Positions 48,401 through 60,400 of a stretch of 64,000 nucleotides of DNA are shown piece by piece (within the stretch, counting starts at the first letter, position 1; each line of letters starts with the position of its first letter). This DNA is from Limnomonas spitsbergensis (Eukaryota > Chlorophyta > Chlorophyceae > Chlamydomonadales): contig JAYJMM010000114.1 in NCBI GenBank assembly GCA_037349105.1, positions 3,959,501 to 4,023,500 on the forward strand. Reading direction: 5' to 3'. Both the position numbers and the translations under genes were made by a program. Under the pieces are notes generated by a model. The model was not told the origin of the DNA and made no database searches. It saw only the letters and a program-made list of their open reading frames with translations.

Positions 48401-51400
48401 CAGGTGCGCTGGCACCTACTGAAGGGTTTAGAGTTGAGGATTTAAGGCCTGGTACACCAACATCACCTTTGCGCCGGGCAGGTGCGCTGGCACCTACTGA
48501 AGGGTTTAGAGTTGAGGATTTAAGGCCTGGTACGCCAACATCACCTTTGCGCCGGGCAGGTGCGCTGGCACCTACTGAAGGGTTTAGAGTTGAGGATTTG
48601 AGGCCTGGTACACCAACATCACCTTTGCGCCGGGCAGGTGCGCTGGCGCCTACTGAAGGGTTTAGAGATGAGGATTTAAGGCCTGGTACGCCAACATCAC
48701 CTTTGCGCCGGGCAGGTGCGCTGGCACCTACTGAAGGGTTTAGAGTTGAGGATTTAAGGCCTGGTACGCCAACATCACCTTTGCGCCGGGCAGGTGCGCT
48801 GGCACCTACTGAAGGGTTTAGAGTTGAGGATTTGAGGCCTGGTACACCAACATCACCTTTGCGCCGGGCAGGTGCGCTGGCGCCTACTGAAGGGTTTAGA
48901 GTTGAGGATTTAAGGCCTGGTACACCAACATCACCTTTGCGCCGGGCAGGTGCGCTGGCACCTACTGAAGGGTTTAGAGTTGAGGATTTAAGGCCTGGTA
49001 CGCCAACATCACCTTTGCGCCGGGCAGGTGCGCTGGCACCTACTGAAGGGTTTATAGTTGAGGATTTAAGGCCTGGTACGCCAACATCACCTTTGCGCCG
49101 GGCAGGTGCGCTGGCGCCTACTGAAGGGTTTAGAGTTGAGGATTTGAGGCCTGGTACACCAACATCACCTTTGCGCCGGGCAGGTGCGCTGGCACCTACT
49201 GAAGGGTTTAGAGTTGAGGATTTAAGGCCTGGTACGCCAACATCACCTTTGCGCCGGGCAGGTGCGCTGGCACCTACTGAAGGGTTTAGAGTTGAGGATT
49301 TAAGGCCTGGTACGCCAACATCACCTTTGCGCCGGGCAGGTGCGCTGGCACCTACTGAAGGGTTTAGAGTTGAGGATTTAAGGCCTGGTACACCAACATC
49401 ACCTTTGCGCCGGGCAGGTGCGCTGGCACCTACTGAAGGGTTTAGAGTTGAGGATTTAAGGCCTGGTACGCCAACATCACCTTTGCGCCGGGCAGGTGCG
49501 CTGGCACCTACTGAAGGGTTTAGAGTTGAGGATTTAAGGCCTGGTACGCCAACATCACCTTTGCGCCGGGCAGGTGCGCTGGCACCTACTGAAGGGTTTA
49601 GAGTTGAGTATTTAAGGCCTGGTACGCCAACATCACCTTTGCGCCGGGCAGGTGCGCTGGCACCTACTGAAGGGTTTAGAGTTGAGGATTTAAGGCCTGG
49701 TACGCCAACATCATCTTTGCGCCGGGCAGGTGTGCTGGCGCCTACTGAAGGGTTTAGAGTTGAGGATTTAAGGCCTGGTACGCCAACATCACCTTTGCGC
49801 CGGGCAGGTGCGCTGGCGCCTGCTGAAGGGTTTAGAGTTGAGGATTTAAGGCTTGGTACGCCAACATCACCTTTGCGCCGGGCAGGTGCGCTGGCACCTA
49901 CTGAAGGGTTTAGAGTTGAGGATTTAAGGCCTGGTACGCCAACATCACCTTTGCGCCGGGCAGGTGCGCTGGCGCCTACTGAAGGGTTTAGAGTTGAGGA
50001 TTTGAGGCCTGGTACGCCAACATCACCTTTGCGCCGGGCAGGTGCGCTGGCACCTACTGAAGGGTTTAGAGTTGAGGATTTAAGGCCTGGTACGCCAACA
50101 TCACCTTTGCGCCGGGCAGGTGCGCTGGCACCTACTGAAGGGTTTAGAGTTGAGGATTTAAGGCCTGGTACGCCAACATCACCTTTGCGCCGGGCAGGTG
50201 TGCTGGCGCCTACTGAAGGGTTTAGAGTTGAGGATTTAAGGCCTGGTACGCCAACATCACCTTTGCGCCGGGCAGGTGCGCTGGCGCCTGCTGAAGGGTT
50301 TAGAGTTGAGGATTTGAGGCCTGGTACGCCAACATCACCTTTGCGCCGGGCAGGTGCGCTGGCACCTACTGAAGGGTTTAGAGTTGAGGATTTAAGGCCT
50401 GGTACACCAACATCACCTTTGCGCCGGGCAGGTGCGCTGGCACCTACTGAAGGGTTTAGAGTTGAGGATTTGAGGCCTGGTACACCAACATCACCTTTGC
50501 GCCGGGCAGGTGCGCTGGCGCCTGCTGAAGGGTTTAGAGTTGAGGATTTAAGGCCTGGTACACCAACATCACCCTTGCGCCGGACAGGTGCGCTGGCACC
50601 TACTGAAGGGTTTAGAGTTGAGGATTTAAGGCCTGGTACACCAACATCACCTTTGCGCCGGGCAGGTGCGCTGGCACCTACTGAAGGGTTTAGAGTTGAG
50701 GATTTAAGGCCTGGTACGCCAACATCACCTTTGCGCCGGGCAGGTGCGCTGGCACCTACTGAAGGGTTTAGAGTTGAGGATTTAAGGCCTGGTACGCCAA
50801 CATCACCTTTGCGCCGGGCAGGTGTGCTGGCGCCTACTGAAGGGTTTAGAGTTGAGGATTTAAGGCCTGGTACGCCAACATCACCTTTGCGCCGGGCAGG
50901 TGCGCTGGCGCCTGCTGAAGGGTTTAGAGTTGAGGATTTGAGGCCTGGTACGCCAACATCACCTTTGCGCCGGGCAGGTGCGCTGGCACCTACTGAAGGG
51001 TTTAGAGTTGAGGATTTAAGGCCTGGTACACCAACATCACCTTTGCGCCGGGCAGGTGCGCTGGCACCTACTGAAGGGTTTAGAGTTGAGGATTTGAGGC
51101 CTGGTACACCAACATCACCTTTGCGCCGGGCAGGTGCGCTGGCGCCTGCTGAAGGGTTTAGAGTTGAGGATTTAAGGCCTGGTACACCAACATCACCCTT
51201 TGCGCCGGGCAGGTGCGCTGGCACCTACTGAAGGGTTTAGAGTTGAGGATTTAAGGCCTGGTACACCAACATCACCTTTGCGCCGGGCAGGTGCGCTGGC
51301 ACCTACTGAAGGGTTTAGAGTTGAGGATTTAAGGCCTGGTACGCCAACATCACCTTTGCGCCGGGCAGGTGCGCTGGCACCTACTGAAGGGTTTAGAGTT

Positions 51401-54400
51401 GAGGATTTAAGGCCTGGTACACCAACATCACCTTTGCGCCGGGCAGGTGCGCTGGCACCTACTGAAGGGTTTAGAGTTGAGGATTTAAGGCCTGGTACGC
51501 CAACATCACCTTTGCGCCGGGCAGGTGCGCTGGCACCTACTGAAGGGTTTAGAGTTGAGGATTTGAGGCCTGGTACACCAACATCACCTTTGCGCCGGGC
51601 AGGTGCGCTGGCACCTACTGAAGGGTTTAGAGTTGAGGATTTGAGGCCTGGTACGCCAACATCACCTTTGCGCCGGGCAGGTGCGCTGGCACCTACTGAA
51701 GGGTTTATAGTTGAGGATTTGAGGCCTGGTACACCAACATCACCTTTGCGCCGGGCAGGTGTGCTGGCGCCTACTGAAGGGTTTAGAGTTGAGGATTTAA
51801 GGCCTGGTACGCCAACATCACCTTTGCGCCGGGCAGGTGTGCTGGCACCTACTGAAGGGTTTAGAGTTGAGGATTTAAGGCCTGGTACGCCAACATCACC
51901 TTTGCGCCGGGCAGGTGCGCTGGCACCTACTGAAGGGTTTAGAGTTGAGGATTTAAGGCCTGGTACGCCAACATCACCTTTGCGCCGGGCAGGTGCGCTG
52001 GCACCTACTGAAGGGTTTACAGTTGAGGATTTGAGGCCTGGTACGCCAACATCACCTTTGCGCCGGGCAGGTGCGCTGGCACCTACTGAAGGGTTTAGAG
52101 TTGAGGATTTGAGGCCTGGTACACCAACATCACCTTTGCGCCGGGCAGGTGCGCTGGCACCTACTGAAGGGTTTAGAGTTGAGGATTTAAGGCCTGGTAC
52201 GCCAACATCACCTTTGCGCCGGGCAGGTGCGCTGGCACCTACTGAAGGGTTTAGAGTTGAGGATTTGAGGCCTGGTACATCAACATCACCTTTGCCCCGG
52301 GCAGGTGCGCTGGCACCTACTGAAGGGTTTAGAGTTGAGGATTTAAGGCCTGGTACACCAACATCACCTTTGCGCCGGGCAGGTGCGCTGGCACCTACTG
52401 AAGGGTTTAGAGTTGAGGATTTAAGGCCTGGTACACCAACATCACCTTTGCGCCGGGCAGGTGCGCTGGCACCTACTGAAGGGTTTAGAGTTGAGGATTT
52501 AAGGCCTGGTACGCCAACATCACCTTTGCGCCGGGCAGGTGCGCTGGCGCCTACTGAAGGGTTTAGAGTTGAGGATTTGAGGCCTGGTACACCAACATCA
52601 CCTTTGCGCCGGGCAGGTGCGCTGGCACCTACTGAAGGGTTTAGAGTTGAGGATTTAAGGCCTGGTACGCCAACATCACCTTTGCGCCGGGCAGGTGCGC
52701 TGGCACCTACTGAAGGGTTTAGAGTTGAGGATTTAAGGCCTGGTACACCAACATCACCTTTGCGCCGGGCAGGTGCGCTGGCACCTACTGAAGGGTTTAG
52801 AGTTGAGGATTTAAGGCCTGGTACGCCAACATCACCTTTGCGCCGGGCAGGTGCGCTGGCACCTACTGAAGGGTTTAGAGTTGAGGATTTAAGGCCTGGT
52901 ACGCCAACATCACCTTTGCGCCGGGCAGGTGCGCTGGCACCTACTGAAGGGTTTAGAGTTGAGGATTTAAGGCCTGGTACACCAACATCACCTTTGCGCC
53001 GGGCAGGTGCGCTGGCACCTACTGAAGGGTTTAGAGTTGAGGATTTAAGGCCTGGTACGCCAACATCACCTTTGCGCCGGGCAGGTGCGCTGGCACCTAC
53101 TGAAGGGTTTAGAGTTGAGGATTTAAGGCCTGGTACACCAACATCACCTTTGCGCCGGGCAGGTGCGCTGGCACCTACTGAAGGGTTTATAGTTGAGGAT
53201 TTAAGGCCTGGTACACCAACATCACCTTTGCGCCGGGCAGGTGCGCTGGCGCCTACTGAAGGGTTTAGAGTTGAGGATTTAAGGCCTGGTACGCCAACAT
53301 CACCTTTGCGCCGGGCAGGTGTGCTGGCACCTACTGAAGGGTTTAGAGTTGAGGATTTAAGGCCTGTTACGCCAACATCACCTTTGCGCCGGGCAGGTGC
53401 GCTGGCACCTACTGAAGGGTTTAGAGTTGAGGATTTAAGGCCTGGTACGCCAACATCACCTTTGCGCCGGGCAGGTGCGCTGGCACCTACTGAAGGGTTT
53501 AGAGTTGAGGATTTGAGGCCTGGTACGCCAACATCACCTTTGCGCCGGGCAGGTGCGCTGGCACCTACTGAAGGGTTTAGAGTTGAGGATTTGAGGCCTG
53601 GTACACCAACATCACCTTTGCGCCGGGCAGGTGCGCTGGCACCTACTGAAGGGTTTAGAGTTGAGGATTTGAGGCCTGGTACACCAACATCACCTTTGCC
53701 CCGGGCAGGTGCGCTGGCACCTACTGAAGGGTTTAGAGTTGAGGATTTAAGGCCTGGTACACCAACATCACCTTTGCGCCGGGCAGGTGCGCTGGCGCCT
53801 ACTGAAGGGTTTAGAGTTGAGGATTTAAGGCCTGGTACGCCAACATCACCTTTGCGCCGGGCAGGTGCGCTGGCACCTACTGAAGGGTTTAGAGTTGAGG
53901 ATTTGAGGCCTGGTACACCAACATCACCTTTGCCCCGGGCAGGTGTGCTGGCACCTACTGAAGGGTTTAGAGTTGAGGATTTAAGGCCTGGTACACCAAC
54001 ATCACCTTTGCGCCGGGCAGGTGCGCTGGCACCTACTGAAGGGTTTAGAGTTGAGGATTTGAGGCCTGGTACACCAACATCACCTTTGCGCCGGGCAGGT
54101 GCGCTGGCACCTACTGAAGGGTTTAGAGTTGAGGATTTGAGGCCTGGTACACCAACATCACCTTTGCGCCGGGCAGGTGCGCTGGCACCTACTGAAGGGT
54201 TTAGAGTTGAGGATTTGAGGCCTGGCACACCAACATCACCTTTGCGCCGGGCAGGTGCGCTGGCACCTACTGAAGGGTTTAGAGTTGAGGATTTAAGGCC
54301 TGGTACGCCAACATCACCTTTGCGCCGGGCAGGTGCGCTGGCACCTACTGAAGGGTTTAGAGTTGAGGATTTAAGGCCTGGTACGCCAACATCACCTTTG

Positions 54401-57400
54401 CGCCGGGCAGGTGCGCTGGCACCTACTGAAGGGTTTAGAGTTGAGGATTTAAGGCCTGGTACGCCAACATCACCTTTGCGCCGGGCAGGTGCGCTGGCGC
54501 CTACTGAAGGGTTTAGAGTTGAGGATTTAAGGCCTGGTACGCCAACATCACCTTTGCGCCGGGCAGGTGCGCTGGCACCTACTGAAGGGTTTAGAGTTGA
54601 GGATTTGAGGCCTGGTACACCAACATCACCTTTGCGCCGGGCAGGTGCGCTGGCACCTACTGAAGGGTTTAGAGTTGAGGATTTAAGGCCTGGTACACCA
54701 ACATCACCTTTGCGCCGGGCAGGTGCGCTGGCACCTACTGAAGGGTTTAGAGTTGAGGATTTAAGGCCTGGTACGCCAACATCACCTTTGCGCCGGGCAG
54801 GTGCGCTGGCACCTACTGAAGGGTTTAGAGTTGAGGATTTAAGGCCTGGTACACCAACATCACCTTTGCGCCGGGCAGGTGCGCTGGCACCTACTGAAGG
54901 GTTTATAGTTGAGGATTTAAGGCCTGGTACACCAACATCACCTTTGCGCCGGGCAGGTGCGCTGGCGCCTACTGAAGGGTTTAGAGTTGAGGATTTAAGG
55001 CCTGGTACGCCAACATCACCTTTGCGCCGGGCAGGTGTGCTGGCACCTACTGAAGGGTTTAGAGTTGAGGATTTAAGGCCTGTTACGCCAACATCACCTT
55101 TGCGCCGGGCAGGTGCGCTGGCACCTACTGAAGGGTTTAGAGTTGAGGATTTAAGGCCTGGTACGCCAACATCACCTTTGCGCCGGGCAGGTGCGCTGGC
55201 ACCTACTGAAGGGTTTAGAGTTGAGGATTTGAGGCCTGGTACGCCAACATCACCTTTGCGCCGGGCAGGTGCGCTGGCACCTACTGAAGGGTTTAGAGTT
55301 GAGGATTTGAGGCCTGGTACACCAACATCACCTTTGCGCCGGGCAGGTGCGCTGGCACCTACTGAAGGGTTTAGAGTTGAGGATTTGAGGCCTGGTACAC
55401 CAACATCACCTTTGCCCCGGGCAGGTGCGCTGGCACCTACTGAAGGGTTTAGAGTTGAGGATTTAAGGCCTGGTACACCAACATCACCTTTGCGCCGGGC
55501 AGGTGCGCTGGCGCCTACTGAAGGGTTTAGAGTTGAGGATTTAAGGCCTGGTACGCCAACATCACCTTTGCGCCGGGCAGGTGCGCTGGCACCTACTGAA
55601 GGGTTTAGAGTTGAGGATTTGAGGCCTGGTACACCAACATCACCTTTGCCCCGGGCAGGTGTGCTGGCACCTACTGAAGGGTTTAGAGTTGAGGATTTAA
55701 GGCCTGGTACACCAACATCACCTTTGCGCCGGGCAGGTGCGCTGGCACCTACTGAAGGGTTTAGAGTTGAGGATTTGAGGCCTGGTACACCAACATCACC
55801 TTTGCGCCGGGCAGGTGCGCTGGCACCTACTGAAGGGTTTAGAGTTGAGGATTTGAGGCCTGGTACACCAACATCACCTTTGCGCCGGGCAGGTGCGCTG
55901 GCACCTACTGAAGGGTTTAGAGTTGAGGATTTGAGGCCTGGTACACCAACATCACCTTTGCGCCGGGCAGGTGCGCTGGCACCTACTGAAGGGTTTAGAG
56001 TTGAGGATTTAAGGCCTGGTACGCCAACATCACCTTTGCGCCGGGCAGGTGCGCTGGCACCTACTGAAGGGTTTAGAGTTGAGGATTTAAGGCCTGGTAC
56101 GCCAACATCACCTTTGCGCCGGGCAGGTGCGCTGGCACCTACTGAAGGGTTTAGAGTTGAGGATTTAAGGCCTGGTACGCCAACATCACCTTTGCGCCGG
56201 GCAGGTGCGCTGGCGCCTACTGAAGGGTTTAGAGTTGAGGATTTAAGGCCTGGTACGCCAACATCACCTTTGCGCCGGGCAGGTGCGCTGGCACCTACTG
56301 AAGGGTTTAGAGTTGAGGATTTGAGGCCTGGTACACCAACATCACCTTTGCGCCGGGCAGGTGCGCTGGCACCTACTGAAGGGTTTAGAGTTGAGGATTT
56401 GAGGCCTGGTACACCAACATCACCTTTGCGCCGGGCAGGTGCGCTGGCACCTACTGAAGGGTTTAGAGTTGAGGATTTAAGGCCTGGTACGCCAACATCA
56501 CCTTTGCGCCGGGCAGGTGCGCTGGCACCTACTGAAGGGTTTAGAGTTGAGGATTTAAGGCCTGGTACGCCAACATCACCTTTGCGCCGGGCAGGTGCGC
56601 TGGCACCTACTGAAGGGTTTAGAGTTGAGGATTTAAGGCCTGGTACACCAACATCACCTTTGCGCCGGGCAGGTGCGCTGGCACCTACTGAAGGGTTTAG
56701 AGTTGAGGATTTGAGGCCTGGTACACCAACATCACCTTTGCGCCGGGCAGGTGCGCTGGCGCCTGCTGAAGGGTTTAGAGTTGAGGATTTAAGGCCTGGT
56801 ACGCCAACATCACCTTTGCGCCGGGCAGGTGCGCTGGCACCTACTGAAGGGTTTAGAGTTGAGGATTTAAGGCCTGGTACGCCAACATCACCTTTGCGCC
56901 GGGCAGGTGCGCTGGCGCCTACTGAAGGGTTTAGAGTTGAGGATTTAAGGCCTGGTACGCCAACATCACCTTTGCGCCGGGCAGGTGCGCTGGCACCTAC
57001 TGAAGGGTTTAGAGTTGAGGATTTGAGGCCTGGTACACCAACATCACCTTTGCGCCGGGCAGGTGCGCTGGCACCTACTGAAGGGTTTAGAGTTGAGGAT
57101 TTGAGGCCTGGTACACCAACATCACCTTTGCGCCGGGCAAGTGCGCTGGCACCTACTGAAGGGTTTAGAGTTGAGGATTTAAGGCCTGGTACGCCAACAT
57201 CACCTTTGCGCCGGGCAGGTGCGCTGGCACCTACTGAAGGGTTTAGAGTTGAGGATTTGAGGCCTGGTACATCAACATCACCTTTGCCCCGGGCAGGTGC
57301 GCTGGCACCTACTGAAGGGTTTAGAGTTGAGGATTTAAGGCCTGGTACACCAACATCACCTTTGCGCCGGGCAGGTGCGCTGGCACCTACTGAAGGGTTT

Positions 57401-60400
57401 AGAGTTGAGGATTTAAGGCCTGGTACACCAACATCACCTTTGCGCCGGGCAGGTGCGCTGGCACCTACTGAAGGGTTTAGAGTTGAGGATTTAAGGCCTG
57501 GTACGCCAACATCACCTTTGCGCCGGGCAGGTGCGCTGGCGCCTACTGAAGGGTTTAGAGTTGAGGATTTGAGGCCTGGTACACCAACATCACCTTTGCG
57601 CCGGGCAGGTGCGCTGGCACCTACTGAAGGGTTTAGAGTTGAGGATTTAAGGCCTGGTACGCCAACATCACCTTTGCGCCGGGCAGGTGCGCTGGCACCT
57701 ACTGAAGGGTTTAGAGTTGAGGATTTAAGGCCTGGTACACCAACATCACCTTTGCGCCGGGCAGGTGCGCTGGCACCTACTGAAGGGTTTAGAGTTGAGG
57801 ATTTAAGGCCTGGTACGCCAACATCACCTTTGCGCCGGGCAGGTGCGCTGGCACCTACTGAAGGGTTTAGAGTTGAGGATTTAAGGCCTGGTACGCCAAC
57901 ATCACCTTTGCGCCGGGCAGGTGCGCTGGCACCTACTGAAGGGTTTAGAGTTGAGGATTTGAGGCCTGGTACGCCAACATCACCTTTGCGCCGGGCAGGT
58001 GCGCTGGCGCCTGCTGAAGGGTTTAGAGTTGAGGATTTAAGGCCTGGTACACCAACATCACCTTTGCGCCGGGCAGGTGCGCTGGCACCTACTGAAGGGT
58101 TTAGAGTTGAGGATTTAAGGCCTGGTACACCAACATCACCTTTGCGCCGGGCAGGTGCGCTGGCACCTACTGAAGGGTTTAGAGTTGAGGATTTAAGGCC
58201 TGGTACGCCAACATCACCTTTGCGCCGGGCAGGTGCGCTGGCACCTACTGAAGGGTTTAGAGTTGAGGATTTAAGGCCTGGTACACCAACATCACCTTTG
58301 CGCCGGGCAGGTGCGCTGGCACCTACTGAAGGGTTTATAGTTGAGGATTTAAGGCCTGGTACACCAACATCACCTTTGCGCCGGGCAGGTGCGCTGGCGC
58401 CTACTGAAGGGTTTAGAGTTGAGGATTTAAGGCCTGGTACGCCAACATCACCTTTGCGCCGGGCAGGTGTGCTGGCACCTACTGAAGGGTTTAGAGTTGA
58501 GGATTTAAGGCCTGTTACGCCAACATCACCTTTGCGCCGGGCAGGTGCGCTGGCACCTACTGAAGGGTTTAGAGTTGAGGATTTAAGGCCTGGTACGCCA
58601 ACATCACCTTTGCGCCGGGCAGGTGCGCTGGCACCTACTGAAGGGTTTAGAGTTGAGGATTTGAGGCCTGGTACGCCAACATCACCTTTGCGCCGGGCAG
58701 GTGCGCTGGCACCTACTGAAGGGTTTAGAGTTGAGGATTTGAGGCCTGGTACACCAACATCACCTTTGCGCCGGGCAGGTGCGCTGGCACCTACTGAAGG
58801 GTTTAGAGTTGAGGATTTGAGGCCTGGTACACCAACATCACCTTTGCCCCGGGCAGGTGCGCTGGCACCTACTGAAGGGTTTAGAGTTGAGGATTTGAGG
58901 CCTGGTACACCAACATCACCTTTGCCCCGGGCAGGTGCGCTGGCACCTACTGAAGGGTTTAGAGTTGAGGATTTAAGGCCTGGTACGCCAACATCACCTT
59001 TGCGCCGGGCAGGTGCGCTGGCACCTACTGAAGGGTTTAGAGTTGAGGATTTGAGGCCTGGTACACCAACATCACCTTTGCCCCGGGCAGGTGTGCTGGC
59101 ACCTACTGAAGGGTTTAGAGTTGAGGATTTAAGGCCTGGTACACCAACATCACCTTTGCGCCGGGCAGGTGCGCTGGCACCTACTGAAGGGTTTAGAGTT
59201 GAGGATTTGAGGCCTGGTACACCAACATCACCTTTGCGCCGGGCAGGTGCGCTGGCACCTACTGAAGGGTTTAGAGTTGAGGATTTGAGGCCTGGTACAC
59301 CAACATCACCTTTGCGCCGGGCAGGTGCGCTGGCACCTACTGAAGGGTTTAGAGTTGAGGATTTGAGGCCTGGTACACCAACATCACCTTTGCGCCGGGC
59401 AGGTGCGCTGGCACCTACTGAAGGGTTTAGAGTTGAGGATTTAAGGCCTGGTACGCCAACATCACCTTTGCGCCGGGCAGGTGCGCTGGCACCTACTGAA
59501 GGGTTTAGAGTTGAGGATTTAAGGCCTGGTACGCCAACATCACCTTTGCGCCGGGCAGGTGCGCTGGCACCTACTGAAGGGTTTAGAGTTGAGGATTTAA
59601 GGCCTGGTACACCAACATCACCTTTGCGCCGGGCAGGTGCGCTGGCACCTACTGAAGGGTTTAGAGTTGAGGATTTGAGGCCTGGTACACCAACATCACC
59701 TTTGCGCCGGGCAGGTGCGCTGGCGCCTGCTGAAGGGTTTAGAGTTGAGGATTTAAGGCCTGGTACGCCAACATCACCTTTGCGCCGGGCAGGTGCGCTG
59801 GCACCTACTGAAGGGTTTAGAGTTGAGGATTTAAGGCCTGGTACGCCAACATCACCTTTGCGCCGGGCAGGTGCGCTGGCACCTACTGAAGGGTTTAGAG
59901 TTGAGGATTTGAGGCCTGGTACACCAACATCACCTTTGCGCCGGGCAGGTGCGCTGGCACCTACTGAAGGGTTTAGAGTTGAGGATTTAAGGCCTGGTAC
60001 GCCAACATCACCTTTGCGCCGGGCAGGTGCGCTGGCACCTACTGAAGGGTTTAGAGTTGAGGATTTGAGGCCTGGTACGCCAACATCACCTTTGCGCCGG
60101 GCAGGTGCGCTGGCACCTACTGAAGGGTTTAGAGTTGAGGATTTAAGGCCTGGTACGCCAACATCACCTTTGCGCCGGGCAGGTGCGCTGGCACCTACTG
60201 AAGGGTTTAGAGTTGAGGATTTAAGGCCTGGTACGCCAACATCACCTTTGCGCCGGGCAGGTGCGCTGGCACCTACTGAAGGGTTTAGAGTTGAGGATTT
60301 AAGGCCTGGTACGCCAACATCACCTTTGCGCCGGGCAGGTGCGCTGGCACCTACTGAAGGGTTTAGAGTTGAGGATTTAAGGCCTGGTACGCCAACATCA

